Assembly (NCBI GenBank): GCA_004519485.1
Contig: CP038133.1
Location: forward strand, 1-64,000
Reading direction: 5' to 3'
DNA: 64,000 nucleotides
Source of the DNA: Nannochloropsis oceanica
Lineage: Eukaryota > Sar > Eustigmatophyceae > Eustigmatales > Monodopsidaceae
The translations under genes and the position numbers were made by a program. Position 1 is the first letter of the stretch. Each line of letters starts with the position of its first letter. Below the pieces are notes generated by a model that worked only from the letters and a program-made list of their open reading frames with translations, did no database searches and had not been told where the DNA came from. This document shows positions 33,536 through 46,500 of this stretch, in pieces.

Positions 33536-36350
33536 TTATTTTCTCGATCCATGCCTCAACAGCACTGAACGCGAGGCCCCCACGCTACCTCCTCCTCCCC
33601 CTCCTCCCAGCCGCCGTCCTCCCCCTGGCAGCTCCGCTACTGCCCCCACCTCATCCTCATGATCATCCACAAGCACTACTGTTTCCTCCTGTCCTGCCTC
33701 TTTCTTCCCATCCTCATTCTTCTTCATCTCCTTGTTATCAAGGCTACACAAATCAATAAAATCCCTGTCCTCCACTGCAGGTCGCGGCATGGCATTTCCC
33801 CCTCCACCCTCTCCTCCTCCTTCTCCTCCTCCTTCTCCTCCTGCTCCAGCTCCTGCTCCTGCTACTGGCGCACCTGCTGCTGCTGCTGCTGCTGCTCCTC
33901 CTCCTCCTCCTCCCGACCATCGATTTCCTGCCTGTGCCATATTGAGCACCCGCTGCGACTTGCCATTCCTCTTTCCATTTCCACCTTCTCCACCTCTTTC
34001 ACCAGCGACGACGTTACCAGCGGCCGTACTGTTATTTTCAGCACCGCCACCTAGAGCAGAGGCCGCAGCAATAGCAGCTGCAGTCGTCCGTCGCACGGTG
34101 GCAAACAATGCCTCCATCTCTTCCACTCCCAGTTCCATGTCATGCCTTCTTGTCTTCCCCTGCTTCTTTACTGTCGACAACACTCCACTCTCCCCCCCCG
34201 CTGCCGCCATCTTGGCCTGTCTCATCCTTTCCACCTTCTCCTCAATCGTCCCTCTCACCACAAACCTATGAATAAAAGTCGGCTTGGTCTGCCCTATCCT
34301 ATACACGCGGTTCACGGCCTGTGCCTCCGTCGCCGCATTGAACACCGGCTCCAACAAAAACACGTGATTCGCTTCCACCAACGTCAGACCTTTCGCCCCG
34401 CTCTTCAGATTCAACAACATGCATTGCACCCTCTCCTCCTCTCTAAAAATTCGCCTTGCCTTCCCGGCCGTCCGTTCCCCCTTAAGTCTCACGAACTCCA
34501 CCCTATTCTTACTCAAAGCCTCTTGCACTAAGTCAAGCATCTCGTCCCATTCCGAAAATATCAAACATTTATCTTCCCCCGGTAACTTCAAAACCTCGCT
34601 TACCAACGCCGTGATCTTCGTTCCCCAACTCCCATACACTTCACAACTTTCCTCCTCGTCCTCATTCTCGTCCTCTTCGTCCTCATCCTCTCCAGCCTTT
34701 GCTCCCTCCTCCATCACCACCATCTCCTCTTCCTGCTCCTTGCCTCCCCCACCCACCCCCTCTGCGCGCGCCACGTCCTTCCGGTGAAATCTCCTCCGAC
34801 ATTTCGGGCAGCTGTTCTGAGATCGTTGTCCCATAAGTCCCTTCAAACACGCCTCGCAGAAATGATGAGCACAAGGCAAGACCATCACGGGCTTCTCGAC
34901 CAAACTCTCGAAACACACCGGGCACTCATGTCCATTCTCTTCGTCCCCTTCTTTCTCATTCTCCTTCTCTCCTTCCATCCCCGCCCCACTGCTGCGGTTG
35001 CTGTTGCTACTGCTACCACTACCACCACTCTTCGCAGCAGCGGCTTCTTTTTCCAACATCACCGCTTTTCGTGCAGAAGCTGCAGCTGCTGCTGCCCTAG
35101 CCTCCACGTGCGCAATATTCTTCAGATACTGCAACTGTTTTTTCCTCTCGTTCAACTCCGATTCGTACATCGCCACCTCCCTTCCCATCTCCTCCCTCTT
35201 CAACCCTACTTCAGACGGGAACACCACCACCTTCCTCCTGTCCACCGACAGATGACGCATATCCTCCCCCTCCTTCGCCAGCTCCATCCGTATGGCAGAG
35301 CAAGCCACTTCATCCAATTTACTCAACAAATTATACCCGGAGTTCCAAAACCTTCTCGCAGTCTTTCTCTCTCTCTCCAGCAATTCAGTCCTCTTGCTCT
35401 CTAGCATCGCCTCCCCCACCACCTGACCCCACATCGGGTCCTCATCCTTGCGCCGGGCCGCCTCTTTTTTCAACCACGGTAACAACAGGGTGTACAGCAC
35501 TTGATGAGCCTCACACGGGTCCTTGTATGCATTCATACTCACTGCTCCTTTCCACACTTCCAGCTTCTTTCCCCCTGGCAAGACCACCACCTCCGTCCCT
35601 GCTGCCGCCTCAGCCCTCGCGGCCGTTAATCCACTTACCTGGCTGTTTCCTTTCTTGCGGTACGTGTAGAGCTTCCCCTCGTACGCCGTCATGTGCTTGT
35701 CAAGTTCACAAATCGCGCAGGCTGGGCCGGTCTTCCCCCAGTCCTTGCGGCATACCCCACAGGTACTATTTCTCTTGATTTCCTGCTCTGAAGGCGTGTC
35801 CGTCAGTACCGTGCCCAACAACGCCTTCAATTTCTTCCGTGACTCCTCAAGATCCTCCATACGTGTTTTGAGCGCCATCAGTAAGCCATCATAACCCTGA
35901 AAAACAGGGAATCCCCCCTTATTCGAGCTCGTTTTCAGCCGCCTCAATAACTCCTCTTTCGGGTCAAGCACTTGCCCCTTCCTCATCAACTGACCAAGCG
36001 TCCACTCCCACCACGTTATCGGCCATCGCCCTTCCTCCCTCCGTACCTCTCCCACCTCCTTTTGCAACCCTTCGACCGTCTGGTGGGCACTGAGGTAGTG
36101 CTGCCGGTTCGCGCAATGCAGCAGTTTGGCTAAGTTACACTCTCGTCGGGTCACGGCCCGTGTCCGCGTGTTCAACCACGCTAACCTTTCGGACAACGGC
36201 AACCAGCGCACGTCTGCATAAGGCATAACAATGCTGCTGCTACTATTGTGATTGTTGTCATTGATACTGTCCAAGGCTTCCTCGTCCTCGTCCTCCCCTC
36301 CTCTTCCTCGTCCTCGTCCTGGTCCTCGTCCTTCTCCTCCTCCTCCTCCT

Positions 36351-36392
<42 letters not shown>

Positions 36393-39300
36393 TTTGGTCC
36401 TGGTACCGGTGATGACGGCGGAGACACCAGTGCAGAGGCAGATAAAGCACCCCCAGTCTTCCCCCTTCCCTCCCCCCCTCCCTGCATGGCCTCAAACACC
36501 TCTCGAAGGTTGGTTGTGACATGGAGGATCTGCAACGGGTCTACTTCAATCTCCGCCGCCAGGAATTCCACCCTCGCTCCCACCCTCCCTCCCTCCCTCT
36601 CTCCCTTGACGTCACCCATCACACTTAGTACCTCGAGCTTCCACGTCTTGGCCGCAAACATATTGAAACCCGCAATGGTCCTACACCCCTTCCCCTCCTC
36701 CCCTCCCTCCCTCCCTTCCTCCGGCATCACTTTTCTCAAATCAAACACGCCCACCTCCACAAACACCGCGCCCTCCGGAGAACTACATGCAAGCAATCGA
36801 CATTCCCCCGGCATCCGTACCCTTTTTTCCTCCCTCCTTCCTTCTTCCTCCAAAGGCCAAAATCGCATGCCAATCACTTTCTTATTCCCTCCCTCAAAGG
36901 TCACACTTGCCCACAACGGCCTCTGCTTGGACGCAACCCAGCTATAAGTACTGCTGCTACTACTGCTACTAGTATCATTGATCTTGCCACTAACCTTTCC
37001 CTTGGCGTTGCCAACCACTGACGCGACATCCTTCTCAAAATTTACCAACCTCTCTCCTTCCATCTCCCACCATAAACTTACCACCGGCTGCTGCTCTTCT
37101 TCCCTTCTTCCCTCCCTCCCTCCCTCCTTTCCTTTCTTGCACCCGAACCTGGGAGCCCCCGTCAAATGGCTAGCTCCTCCTAAAGACACAGGTCGTCGAT
37201 TTCCCTCGGCGATCAACAATGCCTTCTCGTAAAAGCGGGCAGATTCAGCCAAAAAGCGATCCTGGCCCAATAATACCGCAGTGACATTGCTACAATCACT
37301 ACTACTACTATTGCTACTCTTACTACTTTTACCACTATCGCTGCTGCTGCTGGTGGTGGTGGTAGTGATGGTAATATTGATAGGATCGCTCCCTTCTTTC
37401 CCACCACCTTCCGCCACGGGCATCGTCGCCTTATTCTTTCCCTTCCCCTTCCCGTTCTCCGCACTCCCCCTTCCTTCTCCTCCTCCTCTTTCATCACTTT
37501 TCTTCCTCGCTCCCTCCCTCTCCTTCTTCCATATCTCTGCCTGAATCCGTGCCACCGCTCCAAGGCCACTCAAGTGCATCAGCAACAGCCTTTGCGCCTC
37601 TTCACATTTCAACTTCTCTTCTTCAACCAGCTTCTCATGGATCTCCATCATCGTCATCACCCCCTTCCCCTGCCTCAATCCTCCTAATCCCCCCGCGCCA
37701 ATCTGAGGGTGACAGCATGCCTGCCGTAATCTTAGCAAAGGCGCCGCGCACGTCTCCAGTGCAGCTGTGACTTTCTTCCCTCTTCTTCCTCCTTCCTGCG
37801 GCTGCTGTAGGCGCTTGATCCTCGCGACCACCTCCCGTACCTTATCGATGCATTCTTGGTATTGAGTGCGATAATACGCTTGTTCGACATGCGAGAAATT
37901 AAGGTGCTTCGTACGTTCCGTCTGGGGAGGGAGGGCAAGCTGATCAACCACAGACTTCTTGCTAGTACGCCACATAATTTGGGAGAGGAGGGCGTGTAGA
38001 CGGGAGGCAGCAGCCGGATCACCCTTTTCATGGAGTATTTGAATAGCATGCCGCCACCAGGGACGGCGGTCATAAGGGGAAGCTTGGAGGAAAAGGAGAA
38101 GACCGTACAGGTCGTCCAATTGCCCTTTCCAAATTGGGGTGCCGGAGATGCACCACCGATGGACAGTCTTAAGACGAAGAGCCATCTTGGCGGCAGAAGC
38201 GGTAGATGTTTCGATCATTTGAGCTTCATCCAGACAGACCCGCCACCATATCACCGAGGCCAGGGGAGAAGGTGTGACTCGGTATTTTTTCCGGTTGCGG
38301 AGGGTGCGGGCGGCGTCGGAGGGGGCGAGGGAAGGGGGGAGGAAGCAGGAATCGGTATGTCCCAAGTCTTTGGTAAGCACGTCGAAGGTAGTAAGGACAA
38401 TATCATATTCATTTCCTAGTACATCTGGGTTCAGCAGCCGTCGTTCCTCCCATTTATCACTTCGGCTTGTGTCGGCCACCCCTCTGTATGTCACGACCCG
38501 GAGCTGCGCATCGCCGTCCTGGATGCGGTTTTTGAATTCCTCCTCCCATTGCTCGCAGATCAGTAGAGGAGTGACGATCAGCGTAGCAGACACAGGAAGG
38601 GGGCATTGAAAGCGACGGAGACCGTGGCAGACTTCACAGGTGTAGGAAGGTACGGCCTCGGCAGCGGCAAGGGTAGGGAAGCCCGCGCAGTGGATGTGGA
38701 CCCACTGCTTGCACTGGTTGCAGTTGATCCAGTGCATGTACTCCTTGTTTCGACGCACATCCCGCCCGCAGGGACATACATGCTCCGCCATGTCCGCTCC
38801 GCCCTCTTCCTGGTTCGCCTCCCTTTCATCTTCTTCCCCACACCCTTCATTCACCAACCCTCCCTCCCTCCCTCCCTCCCTCCCTCCCTCCTCCTCCTCC
38901 GGCTTCCGGTGCATGAGCACCAAGGCCATGACCTCAATAGTCTTACCGAGGCCCATTTCATCCGCCAAAATACCACCCTTGATATTCCCAGGCTCCCACG
39001 AGGAAGAAGGAGGCCGCGTCACGGAAAGCGCCACGTTGACAGGGTTGTAGTAGACAAAGGAGCAGATGGGGAGGGAGACCTTGACCCACCCGTGAGCTAG
39101 CCCCTCATCAGAGGACGAGGGGGCCGGAGCAAGACCATCTACAGCTGCAGGACGGGTGTTGAAAAAGTCTATGCCCTTCTCCCGGCAGATCATCCAATCG
39201 ACGGCATCCTGTTGGTACCGCCGCAATATCACCTTCAGCCCGGGGACAGGCCGCACCTCCCCTCCCTCCCTCTCTCCCTCCTCCTCCTCCCCCAGTGCCC

Positions 39301-40868
39301 TGTCCTTGCTTTCTTCCACGCCCCCACCTTGCAGCAGCGGCTGCTGCTCCTGCAGCTTTTTGCTCGTCAAATGAAATGCCTTATACTCCTCTAAGCACCG
39401 ATACAAGTCCGCAGGATCAAAAGGAACGATCTTCCCCTGTACCTCGTCATCCTTCCCTCCCTCCCTCCCTCCCTCCCCTTCTCCATTGGTGTTGCTGTGT
39501 CGATAGAACAAAGAAAGTTCGGGAACAATGCGGGGAAAGAAGAGTTCAATCAAGCGACGGAGGCGCTTCAGGTGGACAGAGAGGACGGGTGGCTCGTTGG
39601 AGGGGAGGGCAAGGGAGAGCGCGCGAGTGGTAAGGTAGATGTCGAGGTGAATGGCTTTTGCGTCACTGATTGCCTATAGGGTGGGAAGGTGGTTGAAAAG
39701 GCAGGGAAAAAGGTAAGGACGGAAGGGAGTTAGGTCAGGTGTGGTGCTCTCCTCGATATCTGAGGGAAAGACAGAAGTGGCGTCGCAGAGGCAGCAGGTA
39801 TAAACCCCACCCTTGGTTAGCAAACGCCGATAGGAACTCGCATTCCCCTTGCAGAAATACCAGGGACTCCATCGTCTTCGACTTTAGCAGCGCCACTATT
39901 CCCACGAAACCCTCCCCTCCCCCCATCCCTCTCACCTGCCCAGCCCCCTTCCTCCCTCCCTTCCATACCTCATAATAAGCCAGCGGCGGCGAGGCCTCAC
40001 ACATGTCCTGAAGCACAGCCAATGCTTCCGTGTCCTTTACCCCCAGCAATTCCACCGCGTCCCCTTCCAAAATCAAGGCTGCCATGTCCTCTGCTGGCGA
40101 GACCCGGAAGGTCCGACGGGCGAATACAGTGGCAGGAATGAGGGTTACTGCCAGCGGTTGACCTGTGCATGATCCAGCTTCTGGTATGTAGAAAGATTGT
40201 CGGCGCAATAGTAAGGCCCGAGTGGAGGTGTCGGAGGGAGGGAGAGGAAGGGCGATGCGGATTTGAGCTTGGAAATCGTCGGGTACTTCAATATCGGTGG
40301 TCTCGTCGTCGTTCTCAGGGAGGACCATCCGCCGGCCTTCTCGATACAAACGTCGGCGTTTCCGTGGTGCTGGAGCTTCTCCTCTTGTTACCCCTCTCCT
40401 TGCTTCTTCCCGCTGCTTTTTGGATGCTCCTGGTGGATTGTTCCTGGTGGAAGGCTGGCGCATGCGAGGGACATGGTGGCGACCACGACTGCGACGGCGG
40501 CCGACCTCCCCCTCCTCCTCTTCCTCTTCATCCTCTTCCTTCTCCTCTCCCGACCAGTCACTCACATCCATGTCCTCCTCCTGATTTTCTTCTTCCACAA
40601 CGTCTTCCTCATCGTCCTGTATCCAGGCTATACTTCGCCGATCCCCGGCGCTGTATGCTCCTTCGACTTTGCCTCTCACCGCAGCAGTGGTAGCACAAAC
40701 AGCAGCAGCATCCCTAGCCCCCGGCAGCACAAATAATTCCTCCTCCTCATTGGCATCCCGCACCGCCATGTCCAGGCGACCAAGGGTTTGTCGTTCCCTC
40801 CGGTCCACCCATTCGTTATGCTCATTGAGGGAGTTGACGCGCCGCGGCGTGGATTTTGTCCGACCCAT
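33536..40868 (-). CDS. SHPRH-like SNF2 ATPase with PHD and RING fingers
   Basis: Very large SNF2-family protein, about 2345 residues in two exons (40868-39969 and 39673-33536; phase 0, GAG|GTATGG to CTATAG|GCA). The relatives, SHPRH/Rad5-type proteins, couple a DNA translocase to a RING E3 ubiquitin ligase in DNA-damage tolerance. Order: acidic, NLS-like N-terminus; helicase motif I DEMGLGKT (about residue 540); an inserted PHD finger CPCGRDV...CEVC (about 598-655); DEAQ box (about 781); a long middle with Ala, Gly and Ser runs and a Cys-rich CGVCRKDW...CAIC segment; RING CPVCFESL...CPKCRR (about 1883-1930); helicase-C ending VNRVYRIGQTKP (about 2000-2110); Gly/Ala-rich tail. DEAQ replaces the commoner DEAH. 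Several (GGRE)n and poly-Ala/Gln tracts are simple repeats read as protein; some might be unrecognised introns. Confidence 0.88.
36357..36391. repeat. (CTG)n tract coding for poly-Ala in the SNF2 gene
   Basis: About 11 triplets on the + strand; on the coding (minus) strand the frame gives a run of alanines followed by Gly/Glu-rich sequence. Confidence 0.9.
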
Positions 40869-41262
40869 GGTACTTCTCTTATGAACTGGCCTGTGTTGTG
40901 TGATGTGCGGTGCAAATATCTGAAGTGGTGAACTACCACGTGCTGTATGATGAGGAATGTAGCAGTGTCGTGGGACCGTGGCTGAATGTCTAAGTGCGCT
41001 GCGTAAAGGTAGGAAAATCAGCTCCGCAAAGGGGCGTGATCTCTACGTGTTCAGCAAGTTGCTGTGTGACTCACGCTTTATCACTGGTATGGCCCGAATT
41101 CAGAGGCACTTAACTTCCTCCGACGCATCTTCGAGCCATAGTATAAGTCACTTTAAGGACAAGCTGATCGGCATTGATGGTGAGATCAAAGATATTATTA
41201 TACCTTCAAACCTATATACCTTCAAACATGCACATATTTCTCTAACTTTACCTTTGATTGCC
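40869..41262. promoter_or_regulatory. 5' flank of the SNF2 gene
   Basis: This 394-bp stretch lies upstream of the SNF2 start and beyond the putative end of the next locus. It is AT-richer than the genes near 41180-41250. No elements were identified. Confidence 0.4.
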
Positions 41263-42772
41263 TTAATTCAGTGATAATAACTCCACCACAAACTGAAAGA
41301 ACCAGCGCACAAAGTTATCCTTTATCTGCGTCGTCTTGTCCTCTCCCTCCACCTCCACCACCTGCCCCGCCACGTCAAAAGCTGCTGTCGCAAATTCTAT
41401 CCGCGCCGGCGTGGGATTCCCTAGCAAACCATTCGCTCATCTACAAGCCATCTGAGCCGAGGCATCAAGGTCCCCCTCCTGATTGCCCTGCCGCTCATCC
41501 ACCTAGCACATCAAAGTCTTCGATGGCACTTGCCGCGTCTCAAACGGTAACACCTCTCCCCGCTTGGGCGAACCACTTCTGTCGCCTCGCACAGGAAGCT
41601 TCAAGACGATCCGCCGCTTTTTGACGCTGGCAAGGCTCTCGTTCCATCCGTAATCGAGGAGCTCGCGCATTACTTTAGTCCTCCCATTATCGTACACGCT
41701 TCAGCTGCACCAGCGACATATACTGCTGTTGTTGCTTCAGGCCACGCAATCCATCTCCCTTACTTTCCTTGACATCCTTGTCCTCGTTGTCTGCCATTTT
41801 GGTGGGCGATCCTCCACCATTCTTGACACCCGTACCTCCAACCCCCCCCTGCGATACTTACCCTTGTTTTGCCTCCGCTTCGCCAAGGCCTGCAATAAGA
41901 AGAGCACCCCTCACCCATCTCTTCCTGCCGCTTGTCCTTATCCTCGTCCTCCCTCTCCGGCTCCTGAAAATACTCCTGGAGTGAATAGGACGTCAGAGAT
42001 GCCAGAGGTATGATCCGCAAATGGTTACCTTCACTTTCTCCTTTCCCCTCTAATCCCTTCCAGCCACAACGTTCAAAACCACTTCGCCATTATGGTGTCT
42101 TGTCGAACAGGGCATTGCCAAACGATCGAAGGTTCGGGTGGCTTCTCTCTGGGGGAGGTATCCATTCTGATCATCGTAGAATGAAGTAAGTTCGGCGACC
42201 CGCCGCATAAAAAGATTGGTCTAAATGTGCCATATATCTTTGCTTTGAACGATTCCTGTGTAGAATGGGCCGAGCATCACCTCAGAGTCGTCGAAATGAA
42301 AAAGATAGAGACGAGGGCGTCTCTTGGCCCGGTCACGGGCTAACTTTCTTGACGCCAGTTTGCTTATTGTGGTGGTGAAGTAGTGGTTGTAGAAGTTTTA
42401 CTACCACTACCACCACTACTTCTACTGCTGCTGATGCTGCTCGCCCTTGCCGGTCCACGGCTCTCACGGCGACGAAGCTTGAGAAGGGGCCTCCCCGGAT
42501 TTACCATGTAGGATGAATGCTTCGTCTTTGCTGCATTGCCCTTCTCCCTCCTCTACTCCTCTCCATTCTCCTTTTCCATACCCAGGCGATATTTTGGTAG
42601 AAAGCTTCGCACAGAAAAGGGGCGGTATTCGGCTACCCATTTGTCGTATTCCAGTACAGCCTGTACACAGGATCTTCGGAAGGCCCCGCAATCGTCTGCC
42701 ATTTTCCTGCCGCCCAATCTCCTACCACATTGGTATCACTGCTGTGCGTGCTGTTGAAAGTGGTGCTTCTTC

Positions 42773-42820
<48 letters not shown>

Positions 42821-42946
42821 CTGCTGCTGCTTCTGCTGCAGGGACATCCTACACCCGCGTGAACCGCTGCTGCTAACTGATACCTCCGCGTCCTCCTCCC
42901 GTAGAGAGGAAGGCGTATAAAAAAATTTCTCCACTGGATCAGTCAT
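41263..42946 (-). CDS. Unresolved multi-exon locus with poly-Gln near the start
   Basis: Not recognised, and the exon chain is not settled. Parts that look coding on the minus strand: an ATG at 42946 opening MTDPVEKFFYTPSSLREED and running into about twelve glutamines; a following stretch with two competing open frames (one reads VVGDWAAGKWQTIAGPSED, the other CVQAVLEYDKWVAEYRPF); a patch near 41710-41800 ending QQQQYMSLVQLKR; and a likely last exon after a TTTGCTAG acceptor, 41420-41263, containing ARIEFATAAFDVAG and ending FVVELLSLN before TAA. Introns cannot be placed with confidence; one apparent junction would need an impossible 19-nt intron, so frames may be affected by sequence errors. 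It may be one gene, two genes or a decayed gene. Confidence 0.35.
42775..42812. repeat. (CTG)n tract, about 12 copies, coding for poly-Gln on the minus strand
   Basis: The triplet run is followed by GAT repeats and further CTG units up to about 42845. In the frame of the ATG at 42946 it gives Gln and His runs. Confidence 0.9.
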
Positions 42947-43577
42947 GCAGCAGGGAGGGAGAAGAAAAAGTGGCGCTTACAGGCAAAATAGAGCCTGTGC
43001 GGTTGTGGTTATGGTGTAATCAGGTCAGTATCAAGGGAAGGCTTTTAACTTATTGCAGTCTGGATCAAGAAAATTCTTCTCACCCACCCAATATACTTAT
43101 TTTTCACATTAATAATGTTATTGCATGTTTTTTCTCACCTGCATGCCGTCCATACCACCAATCAACCAACATACACACCGTGCGTTCGTGCCGTCACAGG
43201 AAGGCGCAAGGTGTCCGCATGATTTACGGCAATCCAACGGCAACTCCTCTGCCTTGCTCTCACCATCGCTTGCCTTCCCTTCGCTTTGCCTCCCCACTGA
43301 AAGCACCCAAATAGGCATCTGTAGTTCAGGAAGCGGGAGACATGGCTGGCATGGCAAATAGTACTGTCTCGCTCTGACTCGATGCGCCATGATCCAGACA
43401 ATGTGTGCGACGCGGGACACTCGAACTCGCACAATGTTGTAAAGAGCTTCGTCCTTATGTTGCTTCCATGCAAATGACGACCGCGCTGCCACTCCATTTC
43501 TTTTCTCGCGTCCCACTTAACTCTCTACCTCTACAACCACTCAAACATAAAACTTCAGGCACCCGCCTTCGTCTCTG
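42947..43577. promoter_or_regulatory. Divergent 5' flanks, poly-Gln locus and M16 protease
   Basis: This 631-bp stretch separates the two putative starts. A 132-codon minus-strand ORF (43118-43516) lies here but has no recognisable features. It must carry the promoter of the M16 protease gene. Confidence 0.4.
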
Positions 43578-46500
43578 ATGATGATGGGGCTGCTTGGAGG
43601 AGGAAGGAGAAGAAGATGCAGCAGTAACACCATGCAGCGGAAGCTGCAGCAAGCAGTATCTCCCCTCCTGTTCCTGGCGCTGGTCCTATCCCTGGTCGCA
43701 TCGTCCTGGGCGTCCGTCGTGGCCGGTCGGAAGTCGACAATAACGTCGGGACGGGGCTTGTTCGCCGCGCCCTTGCCAGGGGGTCGACTGCCGTCCAGCA
43801 GCAGCAGCAGCACTGCGGCCTTCCAGAATCCTTGGCTCCCGCGGCCTATGTCAAGGCGGCAGCCTCAACGACCCATTACCAAACCCACCACGACCACCAC
43901 CATGAGCGAACGCACCTCCGGGGCTGGGAGTGGGTTGCTCAAGAATTTGCAAGGTCTGTTCAAGGGGACGTCGATTGCTGGGGGAGGGAAGCAGCAAAAG
44001 CCGGTCCGTCTCCCCACTATCCAAGAAGTCCATCAAGCAATGCTTGCCCCCGAAGGCGCTCCTACCCGCTTGGCCCAGCTGATGCAAACAGACCTACCGG
44101 AGCATCCGGGATTAAAAAAGGGGGTGTTGCCTAATGGCTTGCGGTATGCTATCCTGAGGAATGCGGCGCCTCCGGGTCGGTTTGATGCTTTTTTGGAGAT
44201 ATTTGCGGGGTCGGCGGACGAGTTGGAGTCACAGCAGGGGATGGCGCACATTGTGGAGCATATCTCGTACATGGGCAGCCGGAAGAGGGAAAGACTGTTT
44301 GGGACTGGGTCGCAGACGAATGCCTTCACCGATTTTCACCATACTGTATATTTTGCGTGTTGTCCCGTGGACACCCTCAACTTGTTGGGGAGGCCGAGGC
44401 CGATGCTACCCATGGCCTTGGACGCGTTGTCGGAGGTGTTGGAGGCGAGATTCGAAGAATCTAGGCTGGAGAAGGAGCGGGCGGCGATTCTGAGTGAGAT
44501 GAGCATGGTGAATACCATGGATTACCGGGTGGAGTGCCAAATTTTGTCGGCGCTGCATGCGGAGAATAAGCTGGCGTTGCGCTTTCCGATTGGGAAGGAG
44601 GAGGTGAGTGGACGGGATGGAAGGTGTGGGTGAAGGCGGCGGGTTGCTCCCCTCTGTTTGAGGCGTCACTATCAAGTTCTTACCTGGTTTACCCCTCTAT
44701 CCTCCCTCTCTTCCTCTTCTCTAGCTTATCCGCGCCTGGACCCTTGAGGACGTCAAGACCTTCCACCGCACGCATTACCGCCCTGACAATGCCCACATTT
44801 ACATTGTTGGTGATGTGGACGTCGGGCAAGCAGAAGAGATGATCCGGAAGCATTTCGGGCACCTCGAGCCAGGGGGAAGTAGGGAGGGAGGGAAGGAGGC
44901 CATGACATTGAAATTGCAGTCGCGACATTTCCCCCCAGTGACCCATTATTTCTCGGGAGGAAGGTTTGACCGATTTGCAGAGGTCACGCTCCCTGCCGAG
45001 CTTAAGGAATTGGGCCACTCGATGAAGGAGGGTGCGGAAGCAGCAGGAGCAGTAGCAGCAGCAGTGACAGCAGCGGGTGGGTTGGCCGTGCCGGGGCCGA
45101 GGACTCTCAGGCCCCGGATCTTCCAGCACGAGAATATCCAAGCCTTCTCCTTTCATTTGTTCGCAAAGCGGCCCATTGAGGCCGTGCAGACTCTGGCGGA
45201 CTACCGTCGGTCGGTGATGAAGAGAATTGCGATCTTGGCGTTGCAAATTCGGTTGAATGTTTTGGCGAGGGATGACCCTCCATTCACCTTTATTGAGTTC
45301 AACCAGTTGGACTCCGCGCGAGAGGCCTGTGCAGTGTGCAATTTGGACGTGTTGGCCGAGCCGGAGAAGTGGGAGAAGGCGGTGGCGTTGGCAGTGAGGG
45401 AGATCCGGCGGCTGGGTATGTACGGGCTGTCGGAGTCGGAGTTGAACAGGTAGGGAGGGGAGTGAGAGAGGGAGCGAGGGAAGGTGAAACGGAGGGAAAG
45501 AAATGTGAAAAAGAAGATCATTTACATAAGGGAGGGAGGGAGGGAGGGAGGAAAAGAAGTGGTGTGAAGACGGGGCGTGGATTGAAGCGGAGCATGCATC
45601 CTTTCGCAGACAAATTAAACGAGAGAAAACTAAAACCTTTCCGTCCCATCATCCGTCCCTCTCCCTACCACCAGGTATATCACCGCCATGCTCCGCGACA
45701 GCACCCAACATGCTGCACAAGGCGAGCGCATCTCCAACTCGGACCAACTGAACCAATTGATGGAGAGCATTGCCTGCGGTCACGTCTTCATGGAGCCTAC
45801 GCAGCAATGCGAGGCAGTCGAACTAGTCCTCAAGTCCATCACTGTCGAGGAGGTTAATGAGGTGGCAGCCGAGATCTGCGAGCACCTGACCGACTACTCC
45901 ACCGGTGCCTCCCCCCCGCCCTCTGCTTGCGTGGCCACCTGCCCGAGCGTGACGAGGGACAGAGCCACGGGTGTTTCTCGTCCCTTCGATATCTCGGAAA
46001 CTGAAATGCTGCGTGTGATTGAAGATGCTGCCCGAGAGCCGTTGGAACCCAACCACGAAAAAGATATGGAGGTACCCCAGGCACTGATGTCAGAGGAGAA
46101 GGTGGCGGCGATGGTAGCGGCGGCCAGTCCGTCGTGGGAAGACGACGTGGGCTTGCACCCCAGCTACGAGCCTCAGACTGGGATCCACATGAAGAGATTG
46201 CAGAACGGCATCCGGTTTAATTACAAAGTGTCGAGGTTCGTCACGGGCGAAACTCGGAGGGCGATGTTGTGGGCGGTGTCTCATCTTTCTTGACGGTCGC
46301 CTCACTCAACCTCTTCCCCCTACTTCCTTCCCTCTAGGGCTGAGTCGCACCGCGGCTGCCTCTCCATCAAGATTCCGGGCGGTCGTATGTTGGAAGAGAA
46401 GGACAAGCCAGGTGCTGTTGCCGTAGGGACACGTACTATGCAAGAAGGAGGGGCGCTCGGTGCTTGGTCGCGAGAGCAGGTGGAGCTGTTTTGTGTGGTA

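Noticed and set aside
39676-39968. Continuation of the SNF2 exon 1 frame (to 39735) as a separate C-terminal end
   Set aside because: GAG|GTATGG at 39969 joins in phase to CTATAG|GCA at 39673 and links directly to SHPRH-like sequence; the read-through portion begins with a Gly/Lys-rich intron-like stretch.
43405-43440. AGTTCGAGT box on the minus strand suggesting a tRNA
   Set aside because: No T-stem pairing and no complementary acceptor strand within tRNA distance.
43118-43516. 132-codon minus-strand ORF upstream of the M16 protease
   Set aside because: No domain or intron support; it overlaps the expected promoter of the M16 gene.
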